This document shows, piece by piece, positions 37,965 through 48,211 of a stretch of DNA of 64,000 nucleotides. The position numbers were made by a program, and so were the translations under genes. Below the pieces are notes generated by a model, which was not told where the DNA came from, ran no database searches, and saw nothing but the letters and a program-made list of their open reading frames with translations. The stretch comes from Pseudomonadota bacterium (lineage in GTDB: Bacteria > Pseudomonadota > Gammaproteobacteria > Steroidobacterales > Steroidobacteraceae), in contig JAKAXA010000013.1 in NCBI GenBank assembly GCA_021816775.1, positions 41,565 through 105,564 on the forward strand. The letters are read 5' to 3'. Each line of letters opens with the position of its first letter. The first letter of the stretch is position 1.

Positions 37965-40900
37965 ATGGTCCGCAACAAGGTATGGCTGACGACATTGCTC
38001 GCCCTGTGCGCACTGCATGGAATTTCCGCACGGGCCAACGTAAATGTGTCCGAGGATTTCACCGGAACGACCACGCAGAATCCATGGTATTTCTTCAACG
38101 GCGCGTGCCTGACCGCGAGCACCACGAGTGCGACGGCCTCGCCCGGCCCCGGCACACCGCCCGGCTGCACGGCCGACCCCTATTACAACGAGAATCTGGT
38201 CGGCGGATACAACGGCACGACGGGTAGCTCACAGACGCTGCCCGACCCGGTCGGCGACGGGGCGCTGCGCTTCACCAACGGGTGCCTGTATGACGGCAAC
38301 TGCGACAACGGCGGCAAGGCGCAGAACGGCGCAATCGTTTCCGCCGACACTTTCTCCACCAACCAGGGCCTCGACATTACATTCAAGTCCGTGACCTACC
38401 GCGGCGACTCCGGCGGCGCCAACAGCGACGGCGCCGACGGCATGAGCTTCTTCCTGATCGATGCCAGCCAATGGTCCCCGGATGTGGACCCGATCGGCTC
38501 CTGGGGCGGCAGTCTCGGCTATTCCTGCTCGAACTCGAACGCCGATTACCACGGCATGATGGGCGCCTATCTGGGCCTCGGTATCGATGAGTACGGCAAC
38601 TTCCTAAACGGCACCACCAACACGCTTAACGAGCAAAGCCTGTGGACCAGCGGCGACAACACCGCGTCCGGCGGCGGCTACCAGCCCAACCGCATCGGCA
38701 TGCGCGGCGCCGGCAGCATCGCCTGGCCCTGGCTGAACGAGAATTATCCGAGCGATTACCCGAGCACGCTCTCCTCCAGTCAACAGGCCGCCGCGGTCCG
38801 GAGCACCTGCCAGACCGGCTACGTGTGGAATTATTCGAATCCGGACAGCCCGCTGGTGACCACGACGCCGGTGATGGACTACCCGGCGATCCCGAACGCA
38901 TATGAGGTGATCTCAAGCAAGATCGCCGACGAGTACGCCACCGGCGGTTACTCGCGCCAAGACGCCACGCCCATCACCTACCACCTGAAGATCACCTCGA
39001 ACGGCCTGCTCAGCCTGTGGTACAGCTACAACGGCGGCTCATGGATCGGCGTGCTGGAAAACCAGAACATCACGGCCTCGAACGGCCCGCTGCCCGAGCA
39101 GCTGCGCTTCGGGTTCGCCGGATCTACCGGCGGTGACAGCAACATCCACGAGCTGCTGTGCTTCAAGGCGACGCCGGCAAGCCAGTCGTTGAGCTCCTCG
39201 ACGATCAACCAGCAGCAATCCTCGCGCGTGCAGAACGGCACGCAGGAGTACTTCAGCTACTACGACCCGAGCGACTGGACCGGCGATCTGACTGCCTACG
39301 AGCTGGTCACCACCAGCACCGGCGGACTGGCGATCGCTTCGGCGGCCAACTGGGACGCCTCCTGCGTGCTGACGGGCATACCGAGCGGCAGCACCTGCCC
39401 CAGCACCGCCCAGTCCGGGCCGATCGCCGCCGAGGCGCCGACGAGCCGCGTGATGCTCACTTGGAGCGGCGCCGCCGGCATCCCCTTCGAATGGTCGAGT
39501 ATCACTGCAGCCGAGCAGTCCGCATTGGATGCCGGCCAGACCGTAACCATCGGCGAAGACCGCCTGCTCTACCTGCGCGGGGACCGCAGCAACGAAATAA
39601 CTCCCTCTGGGACCGGTCTGTTCCGCGACCGTGACAGCGTGCTTGGGGACATCGTCGATTCCAGCCCCGCGTGGGTCGGACCGCCCTCGAAGATGGCCTA
39701 CAGCGCCTACGAGACGCCGCTCACCTGGCAGGACAGGCTCTACCCGAACACCGTTATGCCGGAAAACTCTGGGCAGACGTACACCCAGTACGCCGCCGCC
39801 GCTTCAACCCGGCTCAACGTCGTGTACGTCGGGGCCAACGACGGTTTCATGCATGGCTTCGCGGCGGGCTCGTTCGACTCCACCGGCACAGTCTTCAACA
39901 GCGCCGACAATACCGGCGAGGAAGTGCTCGCCTTCATGCCGCAAACCGTGATCGATGACATCCATAACTCATCGAACGCCAATCTTGATTACTCCAATCC
40001 GCAGTACGGTCACAACTTCTACGTCGACGCGAGCCCTGGGGTAGGTGACCTGTATTACCAGGGCGCTTGGCACACATGGCTCGTGAGCGGCCTAGGGGCC
40101 GGCGGGGCGGAGATCTTTGCGCTCAATGTGACCAATCCGAGCAATTTCAGCGAGGGCAACGCGTCAAGTCTGGTGATGGGTGATTGGACGCCGGCGACCC
40201 TCACCTGCGCCAATGTGTCAAACTGCGGCAACAACCTAGGCGACACTTACGGCACTCCGGTGATCCGCCGCCTGCACAATGGCGACTGGGGCATCATTTT
40301 CGGCAACGGGCTCGGAAGCACGAGCGGCGACGCGGGCATCTACGTCATGACCATCGATCCGAACACCGCAGCCATAACGACGTACTACCTCTCGACGGGC
40401 CAGACGGGCAAGAATGACGGTATCGCCTTTGTTGCGCCGGTCGACATGGCCGGCGACCATATCACCGATTACGTCTACGCGGGCGACGTCAACGGCAACG
40501 TCTGGCGCTTCGACTTGACTAGCAACTCGCCGTCGAACTGGGCGGTAACGCCCGGAGAACCGATCTTCACTACGCCCACAGGCCAGCCGATCACCTCGGC
40601 GGTGCAGCCGGCCTTCATCACCAACCCGACCACAAACGAAACGCAGCTGATGTTGTATTTCGGCACGGGTCAAAAATTCCCGGTCACCAACACCAGCGCC
40701 ACCAGCTACGCGAGCGGTACGCAGTCGTTCTACGGCGTCTGGGACTGGAACATGGATAGCTGGAACGCGCATCAACTGACCCAGTTCGCAAGTCTGAGCT
40801 CCTCGGCAGCGGTGAGCCTGCTCGGGTCAGCCGTCACCTCCACCACACTCGGCGCGGGCAATCTGCAGCAGCAGACGGTGAGCGTCGACAGTTCCGGTGA

Positions 40901-41390
40901 CCGCAACATCACCACCACGACACCGATCTGCTGGGCGGGCAGCACCGCGTGCACCTCGGGCAACGACCAGTTCGGCTGGTATATCAACCTGCCGGGCGTG
41001 AATTCCGCCTACAACCAGACCACCAACGAGCAGGTGGTGTTCAGCCCGGAGATCGTCAGCACGGCGGTGGTGTTCAACTCTACGCTGCCGGGCATCGATT
41101 CTCCGCTCGCCTGCAACGCGGGGACCGACCATGGATGGACTTACGCGATCGACGCGCGTACCGGCGGTGCGCTCCAAAGTTTCTTCGTCAACAACGGCAA
41201 TACCCATACAATCGCCTACGAGTCCGACGCGAGCGGCACCGATTCGGTGGTGACGACCGGCGGCACCGGGTCCACCCCGGTCAGCTATTATCTCGTCTAC
41301 CAGACGAACAGCGGCCAGCACGGCATGCAGGAGATCAGCGTCCCCAACAATATCAGCGGGGCACGCGAAACCTGGGTCGAGTTGCGCTAG
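37965..41390 (+). CDS. pilY1: PilY1-like pilus tip adhesin with lectin-like N-terminal region
   Basis: C-terminal propeller GDIVDSSPAWVGPP...VVYVGANDGFMHGF...DYVYAGDVNGNVWRFDLT; N-terminal GADGMSFFLIDASQW...GGSLGYSCSN...GMMGAYLGLGIDEYGNF. Confidence 0.88.
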   Translation: MVRNKVWLTTLLALCALHGISARANVNVSEDFTGTTTQNPWYFFNGACLTASTTSATASPGPGTPPGCTADPYYNENLVGGYNGTTGSSQTLPDPVGDGALRFTNGCLYDGNCDNGGKAQNGAIVSADTFSTNQGLDITFKSVTYRGDSGGANSDGADGMSFFLIDASQWSPDVDPIGSWGGSLGYSCSNSNADYHGMMGAYLGLGIDEYGNFLNGTTNTLNEQSLWTSGDNTASGGGYQPNRIGMRGAGSIAWPWLNENYPSDYPSTLSSSQQAAAVRSTCQTGYVWNYSNPDSPLVTTTPVMDYPAIPNAYEVISSKIADEYATGGYSRQDATPITYHLKITSNGLLSLWYSYNGGSWIGVLENQNITASNGPLPEQLRFGFAGSTGGDSNIHELLCFKATPASQSLSSSTINQQQSSRVQNGTQEYFSYYDPSDWTGDLTAYELVTTSTGGLAIASAANWDASCVLTGIPSGSTCPSTAQSGPIAAEAPTSRVMLTWSGAAGIPFEWSSITAAEQSALDAGQTVTIGEDRLLYLRGDRSNEITPSGTGLFRDRDSVLGDIVDSSPAWVGPPSKMAYSAYETPLTWQDRLYPNTVMPENSGQTYTQYAAAASTRLNVVYVGANDGFMHGFAAGSFDSTGTVFNSADNTGEEVLAFMPQTVIDDIHNSSNANLDYSNPQYGHNFYVDASPGVGDLYYQGAWHTWLVSGLGAGGAEIFALNVTNPSNFSEGNASSLVMGDWTPATLTCANVSNCGNNLGDTYGTPVIRRLHNGDWGIIFGNGLGSTSGDAGIYVMTIDPNTAAITTYYLSTGQTGKNDGIAFVAPVDMAGDHITDYVYAGDVNGNVWRFDLTSNSPSNWAVTPGEPIFTTPTGQPITSAVQPAFITNPTTNETQLMLYFGTGQKFPVTNTSATSYASGTQSFYGVWDWNMDSWNAHQLTQFASLSSSAAVSLLGSAVTSTTLGAGNLQQQTVSVDSSGDRNITTTTPICWAGSTACTSGNDQFGWYINLPGVNSAYNQTTNEQVVFSPEIVSTAVVFNSTLPGIDSPLACNAGTDHGWTYAIDARTGGALQSFFVNNGNTHTIAYESDASGTDSVVTTGGTGSTPVSYYLVYQTNSGQHGMQEISVPNNISGARETWVELR

Positions 41391-41401
41391 GATGATGGGC
41401 C

Positions 41402-41854
41402 ATGATGCGAATACACACTGAGATGCAGAGCGGCGGATTCACCCTGATCGAACTGATGATCGCGCTGGTGGTCGTGGCGATACTCTCGGCTATCGCCTAT
41501 CCGCTCTACGAACATCAGATCGAAGAGTCACGCCGCACCGAAGCGCGCACCGCCCTGACCGAGCTCGCAGCGCGCGAAGAGCGGTATTTCGCGACGAACA
41601 ACGCATACACGAGCAGCGCGAACTTTCTCGGCTACGGTGCCAACAGCTGGCCGATCACGGTGGGCAGCGGGTACTTTGTGCTGTCCAAGCCCAGCGTCAA
41701 TAACAGCGCCAATCCGCCTTATTTTTTGCTGACGGCCACGGCTGTCGGCCCCCAGCTTGGCGACACCCAGTGCCAGCAGTTTACGATCGACTCCACGGGT
41801 GCGGAAGTCTCGTACGACAGCTCGAACGGCGTGAGCACATCCACCTGCTGGTAA
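41402..41854 (+). CDS. pilE: Type IV pilin PilE
   Basis: GGFTLIELMIALVVVAILSAIAYPLYEHQIEESRRTEARTALTELAAREERYFATNNAYTSS. Confidence 0.92.
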   Translation: MMRIHTEMQSGGFTLIELMIALVVVAILSAIAYPLYEHQIEESRRTEARTALTELAAREERYFATNNAYTSSANFLGYGANSWPITVGSGYFVLSKPSVNNSANPPYFLLTATAVGPQLGDTQCQQFTIDSTGAEVSYDSSNGVSTSTCW

Positions 41855-42251
41855 TGCCGCGCCAGGCCCCCCGGGGCGGTTCCTGTCCGCGTGCCCCGGA
41901 CGGCCTGGGGCCAGTGGCCTCAGCGTGCCGAAGGGCGTAAGTGCCCGGTCCGAATACCTCGATGCAGCCGCGCGGACACGGGCTGCCGGGGCGGCCGGCA
42001 GTCGGCACGAACGCCCGACCTGGGCGCGGATCGGCCGCGACGGAGTAGGCTTGTGGCCCGGTCCCTGTGTTCTAATGGAGCGAACCGGCGCACCATAGCG
42101 CTCGAGTGCTGACCAAGTCCTGATGCGGGACCGGGCGTGCCTTGAAGGGCGGGCACGGCGTCCCTATTTCGGGGTGGAACCGACCGCGCCCAGGCGGGGT
42201 CGAAGCACGGGGCCCGCGCGCCCAAAAACTGTTCATCATCCGGAGCGCATC

Positions 42252-42653
42252 ATGGATTATCAGACCGCCGAAAACCAGGCCGTGCAACTGCAGAACCAAG
42301 CCGATCAGGTCGGCCAGGGCGTCAAGGCGCTGGCCGACAAGCTGCAGTCGAAACTGACCGATCAGGAGCTCTCGCGCGAGCTGACGCTCGATCTGCGCGA
42401 GACGGCGCTCGCCATCCAGAAGCAGAACCAGTCGGCGCTGATGCTCATCCAGCAGATGGCCGAATACATCCACTCCCTCGAGTCGCACATCAATTCCCAA
42501 CCCCAGCCGACCTATCAGACCCGCGGCTGGGCGCAGCAGCCCTACGCCGGCACCGGCGGCGGGTTCATGAGCAACGTCATGTCGGGACTGGGCATGGGCG
42601 CCGGCTTCGGCCTCGCCAGCGACCTGGTGGGCAGCATCTTCAACGCCTTCTGA
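42252..42653 (+). CDS. Small coiled-coil protein with glycine-rich C-terminus (unknown)
   Basis: MDYQTAENQAVQLQNQADQVGQGVKALADKLQSKLTDQELS...GGFMSNVMSGLGMGAGFGLASDLVGSIFNAF. Confidence 0.7.
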   Translation: MDYQTAENQAVQLQNQADQVGQGVKALADKLQSKLTDQELSRELTLDLRETALAIQKQNQSALMLIQQMAEYIHSLESHINSQPQPTYQTRGWAQQPYAGTGGGFMSNVMSGLGMGAGFGLASDLVGSIFNAF

Positions 42654-42815
42654 GGCCGTGCAGGCCGCGTCCCGGGCCGGCTTGCGGCCCGGGCATGTCA
42701 TAATGGCGGGCGAGCCCCACCCTGGAGTCCGGGAGCCCCGCGTGTCGAGAGCGCAACCGCCCGCCGCCACCACACGCCTTGCGCCGAAGCGCCCCGCACG
42801 GCCTGGGGGGCGCTG

Positions 42816-44069
42816 ATGCCCGTCTTCACTCTGATTTCGGCGGTGATCGCCGTGGTCGCCTTGAGCGGCTACGCCAACCACAAGCTCGTGCGCCTGCCCG
42901 ACAGCATCGGCATCACGGTGGTGGCGCTGCTGCTGTCGGTGGGCACCGTGACCGTCGGTCAGTTCGTGCCGCAGGTGGCGGCCTGGGGCGAGCAGGTGGT
43001 GCACGGGGTCGACTTTCCGGGCCTGGTGTTCCACGGGCTGCTCGGGCTGTTGCTGTTCGCGGGGAGCCTGCACGTCGATGTCGTCGCGCTGCGGCGCGCG
43101 CGCTGGATCGTGCTGCTGCTCGCCACCGTGGGTGTCGTGATCTCGACGGCGGTGATCGGGTGGACGTTCTTCTACCTGACGGATCTGCTGGGCCTGCCGA
43201 TCACGCTGCGTGAGAGCCTGCTCTTCGGGGCGCTGATCTCACCGACCGACCCGATCGCCGCACTCGGTCTGCTGAGCAGGGCGCAGGTGCCGGCGTCGCT
43301 GCTCACCAAGATCACCGGGGAGGCGCTCTTCAACGACGGCACGGGCGTCGTGCTGTTCGTCATCCTGCTCGGAATCAGCGCTGCACACATGCCCGACACG
43401 GGTCACATCGCCGCGCTGTTCGCGCGGCAGGTGCTCGGCGGGACGGCCTTCGGTGCGCTGGTTGGTTTCGGCGCCGTGGCGCTGCTGCGCACGGTGGACA
43501 GCCCGTCGGTCGAAATCCTCATCACCCTCGCGCTTGCGACGGCAGGCTACGACGCGGCTCTGGCGCTGGCGGTTTCCGCGCCGATCGCAACGGTGGTGAT
43601 GGGTCTGGCGGTTGGATGGCACGGGCGCCGCTATGCGCTCGCCCAACCCACGCGCGAGCGGCTGTTCCAGTTCTGGCAGCTTACGGACGATCTGCTCAAC
43701 CTGCTGCTGTTCGGCCTCGTCGGACTGCAGCTCACTGCGCTCGCCGGCACGGTGCGCGAGTACCTCCTTCCGGCGGCGCTCGCCCTGCCCCTCGTGCTGG
43801 CGGCCCGCTTCGTGAGCGTCGGCCTGCCGACCACGCTGCTGCGGCGCTTTGCGCGGCTCGAGCAGCGCTTCGAGCGGCACTTCGTGAAGCTCATGACCTG
43901 GGCCGGGCTGCGCGGAGCGCTGTCCGTGGCCCTCGCGCTGTCGCTGCCGCCGGGACCCGCCCGGGCGCTGATCGTGACGGCCACCTACCTGATCGCCATC
44001 TTCAGCATTCTCGTGCAGGCGACCACGGTCGGCCCGCTCGCTCGCCGGTGGCTCGGCACGAGCGGCTGA
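42816..44069 (+). CDS. Na+/H+ antiporter, CPA1 family
   Basis: ESLLFGALISPTDPIAALGLLSRAQVPASLLTKITGEALFNDGTGVVLFVILLG...MTWAGLRGALSVALALSLP. Confidence 0.92.
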   Translation: MPVFTLISAVIAVVALSGYANHKLVRLPDSIGITVVALLLSVGTVTVGQFVPQVAAWGEQVVHGVDFPGLVFHGLLGLLLFAGSLHVDVVALRRARWIVLLLATVGVVISTAVIGWTFFYLTDLLGLPITLRESLLFGALISPTDPIAALGLLSRAQVPASLLTKITGEALFNDGTGVVLFVILLGISAAHMPDTGHIAALFARQVLGGTAFGALVGFGAVALLRTVDSPSVEILITLALATAGYDAALALAVSAPIATVVMGLAVGWHGRRYALAQPTRERLFQFWQLTDDLLNLLLFGLVGLQLTALAGTVREYLLPAALALPLVLAARFVSVGLPTTLLRRFARLEQRFERHFVKLMTWAGLRGALSVALALSLPPGPARALIVTATYLIAIFSILVQATTVGPLARRWLGTSG

Positions 44070-44084
44070 GGCGCCCCGCCGGCC

Positions 44085-44927
44085 TCAGATCCAGCTGCCG
44101 TCTCCCCCGTTGTCCCACCCGCCGCCGCTCCCATCGTCCCAGGAGCCGGGGTCGTTCAGTCCGAAGTCGTTGCCGCCGAGGTCCGCATTGGCCTGCGGGT
44201 CGATCGCCGGCGCCGCCGCGGCATCGGGAATCAGGCCCCCGCCGCCGCTATTGCCCTCCAGCATGTGACCCACGAGCGCCTCGCCTGCGGCCACACCGGC
44301 GCCAATTGCGACGCCCGAGGCGAGATTGCCCATGATTCCGGAGCCGGTCTGCGGATACCCCGGGGCGTAGCCGGGCGGATAAGCTCCCGGCGGGTACCCG
44401 CCGGGTGGGACGCCCATCGGGCCCGGCCCGGGAGCCATGCCCGAGGGATACTGTCCCGGATAGGGCGGGCGGTAGGCGGCCATGCGCCGGCGCACGAACA
44501 TCCACACCACCAGCACCCCGCCGATCAGCAGCAGGGCCCACCCGAGGTGCGCCCGGTGAGGCGCGCGCGCACGGCCGGCACCGCTCGGCACCACGCCCAG
44601 CTCGCGCTGCAAATCGCGCACCGCGCGGGCACTGGCGAAGGTCAGCCCCGGGGCGAGCGCCTGCGCCTGGGCGAGCTGGCGGCGCGCATTGCCGAAATTG
44701 CCGGCCCGGGCCTCGACCTCGGCAGCCACGAAGTGCGCGTTGGCACTGTTCGGATGATCGCGCAGCACCTGTGCAACCATCTGCTCGGCCTGGGTGATGT
44801 GCCCTGCCCGCGTGGCGAGGAAAATCTGATGCGCGCTCGGATCGGCGGCGAGCGCTGCGCCGGCGCTGAAGGTCAGGAGCACGCCCAGCGGGAGTCGAAA
44901 TCGCTTTGACATCGTGAGACTCATCAT
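44085..44927 (-). CDS. TPR-like membrane protein with PPGxYPPG-rich and glycine-zipper C-terminal region
   Basis: HQIFLATRAGHITQAEQMVAQVLRDHPNSANAHFVAAEVEARAGNFGNARRQLAQAQALAPGLTFA; one TM; GVPPGGYPPGAYPPGYAPGYPQTGSGIMGNLASGVAIGAGVAAGEALVGHML. Confidence 0.75.
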   Translation of the reverse strand: MMSLTMSKRFRLPLGVLLTFSAGAALAADPSAHQIFLATRAGHITQAEQMVAQVLRDHPNSANAHFVAAEVEARAGNFGNARRQLAQAQALAPGLTFASARAVRDLQRELGVVPSGAGRARAPHRAHLGWALLLIGGVLVVWMFVRRRMAAYRPPYPGQYPSGMAPGPGPMGVPPGGYPPGAYPPGYAPGYPQTGSGIMGNLASGVAIGAGVAAGEALVGHMLEGNSGGGGLIPDAAAAPAIDPQANADLGGNDFGLNDPGSWDDGSGGGWDNGGDGSWI

Positions 44928-45057
44928 CTTTGGCAGTCCCCCTGCGGGTTCTGAATGCGGGGCCCCGCGGCGCGGAGATTGCCCGGATTGGCACAAGATG
45001 TGGGGTTGGGCCCCGCCCGTACAAGCCCCCTGCGCGCCCAGCCTCCCCCGAAGCCGC

Positions 45058-45870
45058 TCACTCGGAGCCGATCCGGGCCAGGCCAACCTCTGAGCCCGGT
45101 GCCGCGGGCGCACACGCCTGCGCTTCGGCCAGCAGCGCAAGCACGTGCGCCCGGCCGCGACGGCAGGCCTCCGGCAGGTCCGCCCCCGCCGCCAGCGCGG
45201 CCGCGATCGCCGAGGCGAGCGCGCAGCCGGTGCCGCGCCGGCTGGCGCTCAGGCGCGGTCCGGACAGCCACAGGGGCTGCGCCTGCGGCCGCACAAGCAC
45301 ATCGGCGGCCGCCTCGCCGCCGGCATGCCCCCCCTTGATGAGCACCGAGCGCACGCCCTCGGCGAGAAGCCCGCGCGCCCAGCCCACGAGGCGAGCCGGC
45401 TGCGGATCGGTGTCCAGGGGCTCGCCGGCCAGGCAGGCGGCCTCGGGAATGTTGGGTGTCAGGAGGGTGGCGAGCGGAAACAGCCGCGCCCGCAGCCGCC
45501 CGAGCCCGCCCTCCTCGAGCAGCGCGGCCCCCGAGGAAGCGCGCAGGACCGGATCGAGCACCAGCGGCACCGCCGGCGCCGACTGCAGAGCGTCTGCCAC
45601 CGCGTCGATGGTGGCGGATTCGGCCAGCATGCCGATCTTCACCGCGCCCACCTCGCGCGTCGCGAACGCCGCCTCGATCTGCAAGCGAACCTGCTCCGGG
45701 GGCACCGCGTGCACACCGAGCACCCTGACGTCGGTCTGCGCCGTCACTGCGGTCACGGCGCACAGGGCATCGGCCCCCATGATCTCGAGCGTGCGCACAT
45801 CGCGCGCCAACCCCGCTCCACCGCTGCTGTCGGAGCCTGCGATCACCAGCACGGCCGGGCGGCGCGCCAT
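45058..45870 (-). CDS. thiD: Hydroxymethylpyrimidine/phosphomethylpyrimidine kinase
   Basis: VLVIAGSDSSGGAGLARDVRTLEIMGADALCAVTAVTAQ...LLTPNIPEAACLAGEPL. Confidence 0.92.
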   Translation of the reverse strand: MARRPAVLVIAGSDSSGGAGLARDVRTLEIMGADALCAVTAVTAQTDVRVLGVHAVPPEQVRLQIEAAFATREVGAVKIGMLAESATIDAVADALQSAPAVPLVLDPVLRASSGAALLEEGGLGRLRARLFPLATLLTPNIPEAACLAGEPLDTDPQPARLVGWARGLLAEGVRSVLIKGGHAGGEAAADVLVRPQAQPLWLSGPRLSASRRGTGCALASAIAAALAAGADLPEACRRGRAHVLALLAEAQACAPAAPGSEVGLARIGSE

Positions 45871-45873
45871 GGA

Positions 45874-46842
45874 TCACTCCCCGAGGGCAATGAGGGCCAC
45901 GTCGCACACCTGGCGCTCGAGCAGCGCGCGCCCGGCGCGCCACGCTCGGATCCCCGACCGGCAGCACAGTACCACTCGTGCCCCCGAGGGCAGCGGCTGG
46001 CAGGCCACCTGGTCGACCCCGAGGCGCAAGGCATCCGGAAACGGCGAGACGGGCGCCTCGGCGAGGCTGCGCAGATCGATCACCACATCGCCGGTGCGCA
46101 CCTGCGGCGCGGCGATGAAGCGCAGCAGCGGCTCGGGCGGTTCACTCGCGCCGGCGAACGAGAACCCGCCGAAGCGCAGCGTCGCCAGATCGACGCTCAC
46201 CACGCGCGCGAGCACCGGCGGGGTGAGCCCAAGCAGCTGCGCGAGCGTCAGGTGCGCCTGCAGCGTGCCCAACACTCCAACGGCGCTGCCGAGCACACCG
46301 GCCTCGGCGCATGAGCCCGCGCGCTGTGGCATCTCGGGAAACACGGCGCGGTAGCTCGGCGCTGCGCCGCAGAAGACACCGGCGTAACCGGACTGGCCGA
46401 CCACCGAGGCGCTGATGAGCGGCTTGCCCTGGCGGCGGCACTCATCGCTGAGGGTGTAGGTCAGCGCGAGACTGTCGGCCGCATCGACCACCACATCGGC
46501 CCGGGCGCACCACCGGGCGGCGTTCGCCGGCGTCAGCCGCTCGACCGCCGCTTCGATCGAGACCTCCGGGTTGAGGGCCGCAAGGCTCGCGGCGGCCACC
46601 GGGGCCTTCGGCGCCCCGACATCGCCCATGCGGTAGAGCGGCTGGCGGTGCAGATTCGACAGCTCCACCCGGTCTGGGTCGAGCACCTCGATGCGTCCGA
46701 CGCCGGCCGCGCACAAGTACTGCAGCACCGCGCAGCCGAGTCCCCCGGCGCCCGCAACGAGCACTCGGGCCGCCGCGAGGCGCCCCTGGCCGCCCTCGCC
46801 GACCTCCGGCAACACGATCTGGCGTGCGTACCGCTCGCTCAT
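45874..46842 (-). CDS. thiF: ThiF-type adenylyltransferase (C-terminal rhodanese-like segment)
   Basis: RYARQIVLPEVGEGGQGRLAAARVLVAGAGGLGCAVLQYLCAAGVGRIEVLDPDRVELSNLHRQPLY; within thi operon. Confidence 0.9.
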   Translation of the reverse strand: MSERYARQIVLPEVGEGGQGRLAAARVLVAGAGGLGCAVLQYLCAAGVGRIEVLDPDRVELSNLHRQPLYRMGDVGAPKAPVAAASLAALNPEVSIEAAVERLTPANAARWCARADVVVDAADSLALTYTLSDECRRQGKPLISASVVGQSGYAGVFCGAAPSYRAVFPEMPQRAGSCAEAGVLGSAVGVLGTLQAHLTLAQLLGLTPPVLARVVSVDLATLRFGGFSFAGASEPPEPLLRFIAAPQVRTGDVVIDLRSLAEAPVSPFPDALRLGVDQVACQPLPSGARVVLCCRSGIRAWRAGRALLERQVCDVALIALGE

Positions 46843-47438
46843 GAGCGGACCTCGCCCGCGGCGACCCAGGCGCGCATGCGGGCCTCGGGATCGGGATTGC
46901 GCACGATGTCGGTGACCACCGCGGCGCAGTCGGCGCCGGCGGCGAATACGCCCGCCAGGCGCTCGAGCGTGAGTCCGCCGATCGCCACCAGCGGCAGTCC
47001 GCCGATGCGCCGTTTCCACTGCCCGATGCGCTCGAGGCCCTGCGGCGCGAAGGCCATCGTCTTCAGCAGCGTCGGGTAGATCGGCCCGAGCGCCACGTAT
47101 TGGGGCGCAAGCGCGAGCGCGCGCTCGAGCTCGACCTCATCATGCGTGCTGATGCCGACCCGCACACCCGCGCGGCGCAGCGCCGGCACGTCGGCGGCAT
47201 CGAGATCACCCTGACCCAGGTGCACGAAATCGCAGCCCTCCTCGAGAGCGAGCTGCCAGTAATCGTTGACGATGAGCTGCGCGCCGGCGCGCCCGCACAG
47301 CTGCTGCGCCGCGCGGATCTGCTCGCGCAGCCCCTCCGGGCGCCCCTTGATGCGCAGCTGAATCAATCGCACGCCGCACGGCAGGAGCCGCGCGATCCAC
47401 TCGGCGCTCGCGACGATGGGATAGACGCGTGCGAGCAT
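46839..47438 (-). CDS. thiE: Thiamine phosphate synthase
   Basis: VRLIQLRIKGRPEGLREQIRAAQQLCGRAGAQLIVNDYWQLALEEGCDFVHLGQGDLDAADVPALRRAGVRVGISTHDEVE. Confidence 0.92.
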   Translation of the reverse strand: MLARVYPIVASAEWIARLLPCGVRLIQLRIKGRPEGLREQIRAAQQLCGRAGAQLIVNDYWQLALEEGCDFVHLGQGDLDAADVPALRRAGVRVGISTHDEVELERALALAPQYVALGPIYPTLLKTMAFAPQGLERIGQWKRRIGGLPLVAIGGLTLERLAGVFAAGADCAAVVTDIVRNPDPEARMRAWVAAGEVRS

Positions 47439-48211
47439 CAGCGCAGCAGCGCAGTGCCCACCGCCGGCGTCGAGGGGACCGCCATGTCGCGCGGCTCCAT
47501 CGGCCCGGCGAGAAACGCCTCGCGGCCCGCGGCGATGGCCTGGGCGAACGCCGCGGCCATGCGCGCCGGATCGGCCGCCTGCGAGACTGCAGTGTTGATC
47601 AGCACCGCATCGAATCCCAGCTCGAGCGCCTGGGCGGCGTGGGACGGCACGCCGATGCCGGCGTCGATCACGAGCGGCACGCCGGGGAAGCGGGCGCGAA
47701 GCGCCTTGAGGCCAAAGAGATTGTTCAGGCCATGGCCCGATCCGATCGGCGAGCCCCACGGCATCAACACCCGACAGCCGGCCGCGCACAGCCGCTCCGC
47801 GACGATGAGATCCTCGGTGGTGTAGGGGAACACCTCGAAGCCCTCGGCGCAGAGGATCCGGGCGGCCTCCACCAGGGCGAACACGTCCGGCTGCAGCGTG
47901 TCTTCCTCGCCGATCACCTCGAGCTTCACCCAGCTGGTGCCAAACACCTCGCGCGCCATGTGCGCGGTGGTGACCGCTTCCTTGACCGTATGGCAGCCGG
48001 CGGTGTTGGGCAGGACGCGCACGCCGAGGTCGCGCACGATCGACCAGAAGGCTTGTCCGGCGCGCTCGCCCGCCGCCTCGCGCCGCAGCGAAACGGTGAG
48101 CACCTGCGCGCCGCTCGCCTTGACCGCCTCGGTCAGTATCGCCGGCGAGGGATAGCGGGCCGTGCCGAGCAGCAGCCGTGAGCGCACCGACACGTCGTAG
48201 AGCGTGAGCAT
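47438..48211 (-). CDS. thiG: Thiazole synthase
   Basis: [35 protein letters not shown]...[22 protein letters not shown]...[32 protein letters not shown]. Confidence 0.95.
   Translation of the reverse strand: MLTLYDVSVRSRLLLGTARYPSPAILTEAVKASGAQVLTVSLRREAAGERAGQAFWSIVRDLGVRVLPNTAGCHTVKEAVTTAHMAREVFGTSWVKLEVIGEEDTLQPDVFALVEAARILCAEGFEVFPYTTEDLIVAERLCAAGCRVLMPWGSPIGSGHGLNNLFGLKALRARFPGVPLVIDAGIGVPSHAAQALELGFDAVLINTAVSQAADPARMAAAFAQAIAAGREAFLAGPMEPRDMAVPSTPAVGTALLR

Noticed and set aside
45145-46314. 389-aa plus-strand ORF opposite thiD/thiF
   Set aside because: Antisense to two confidently identified thi genes.
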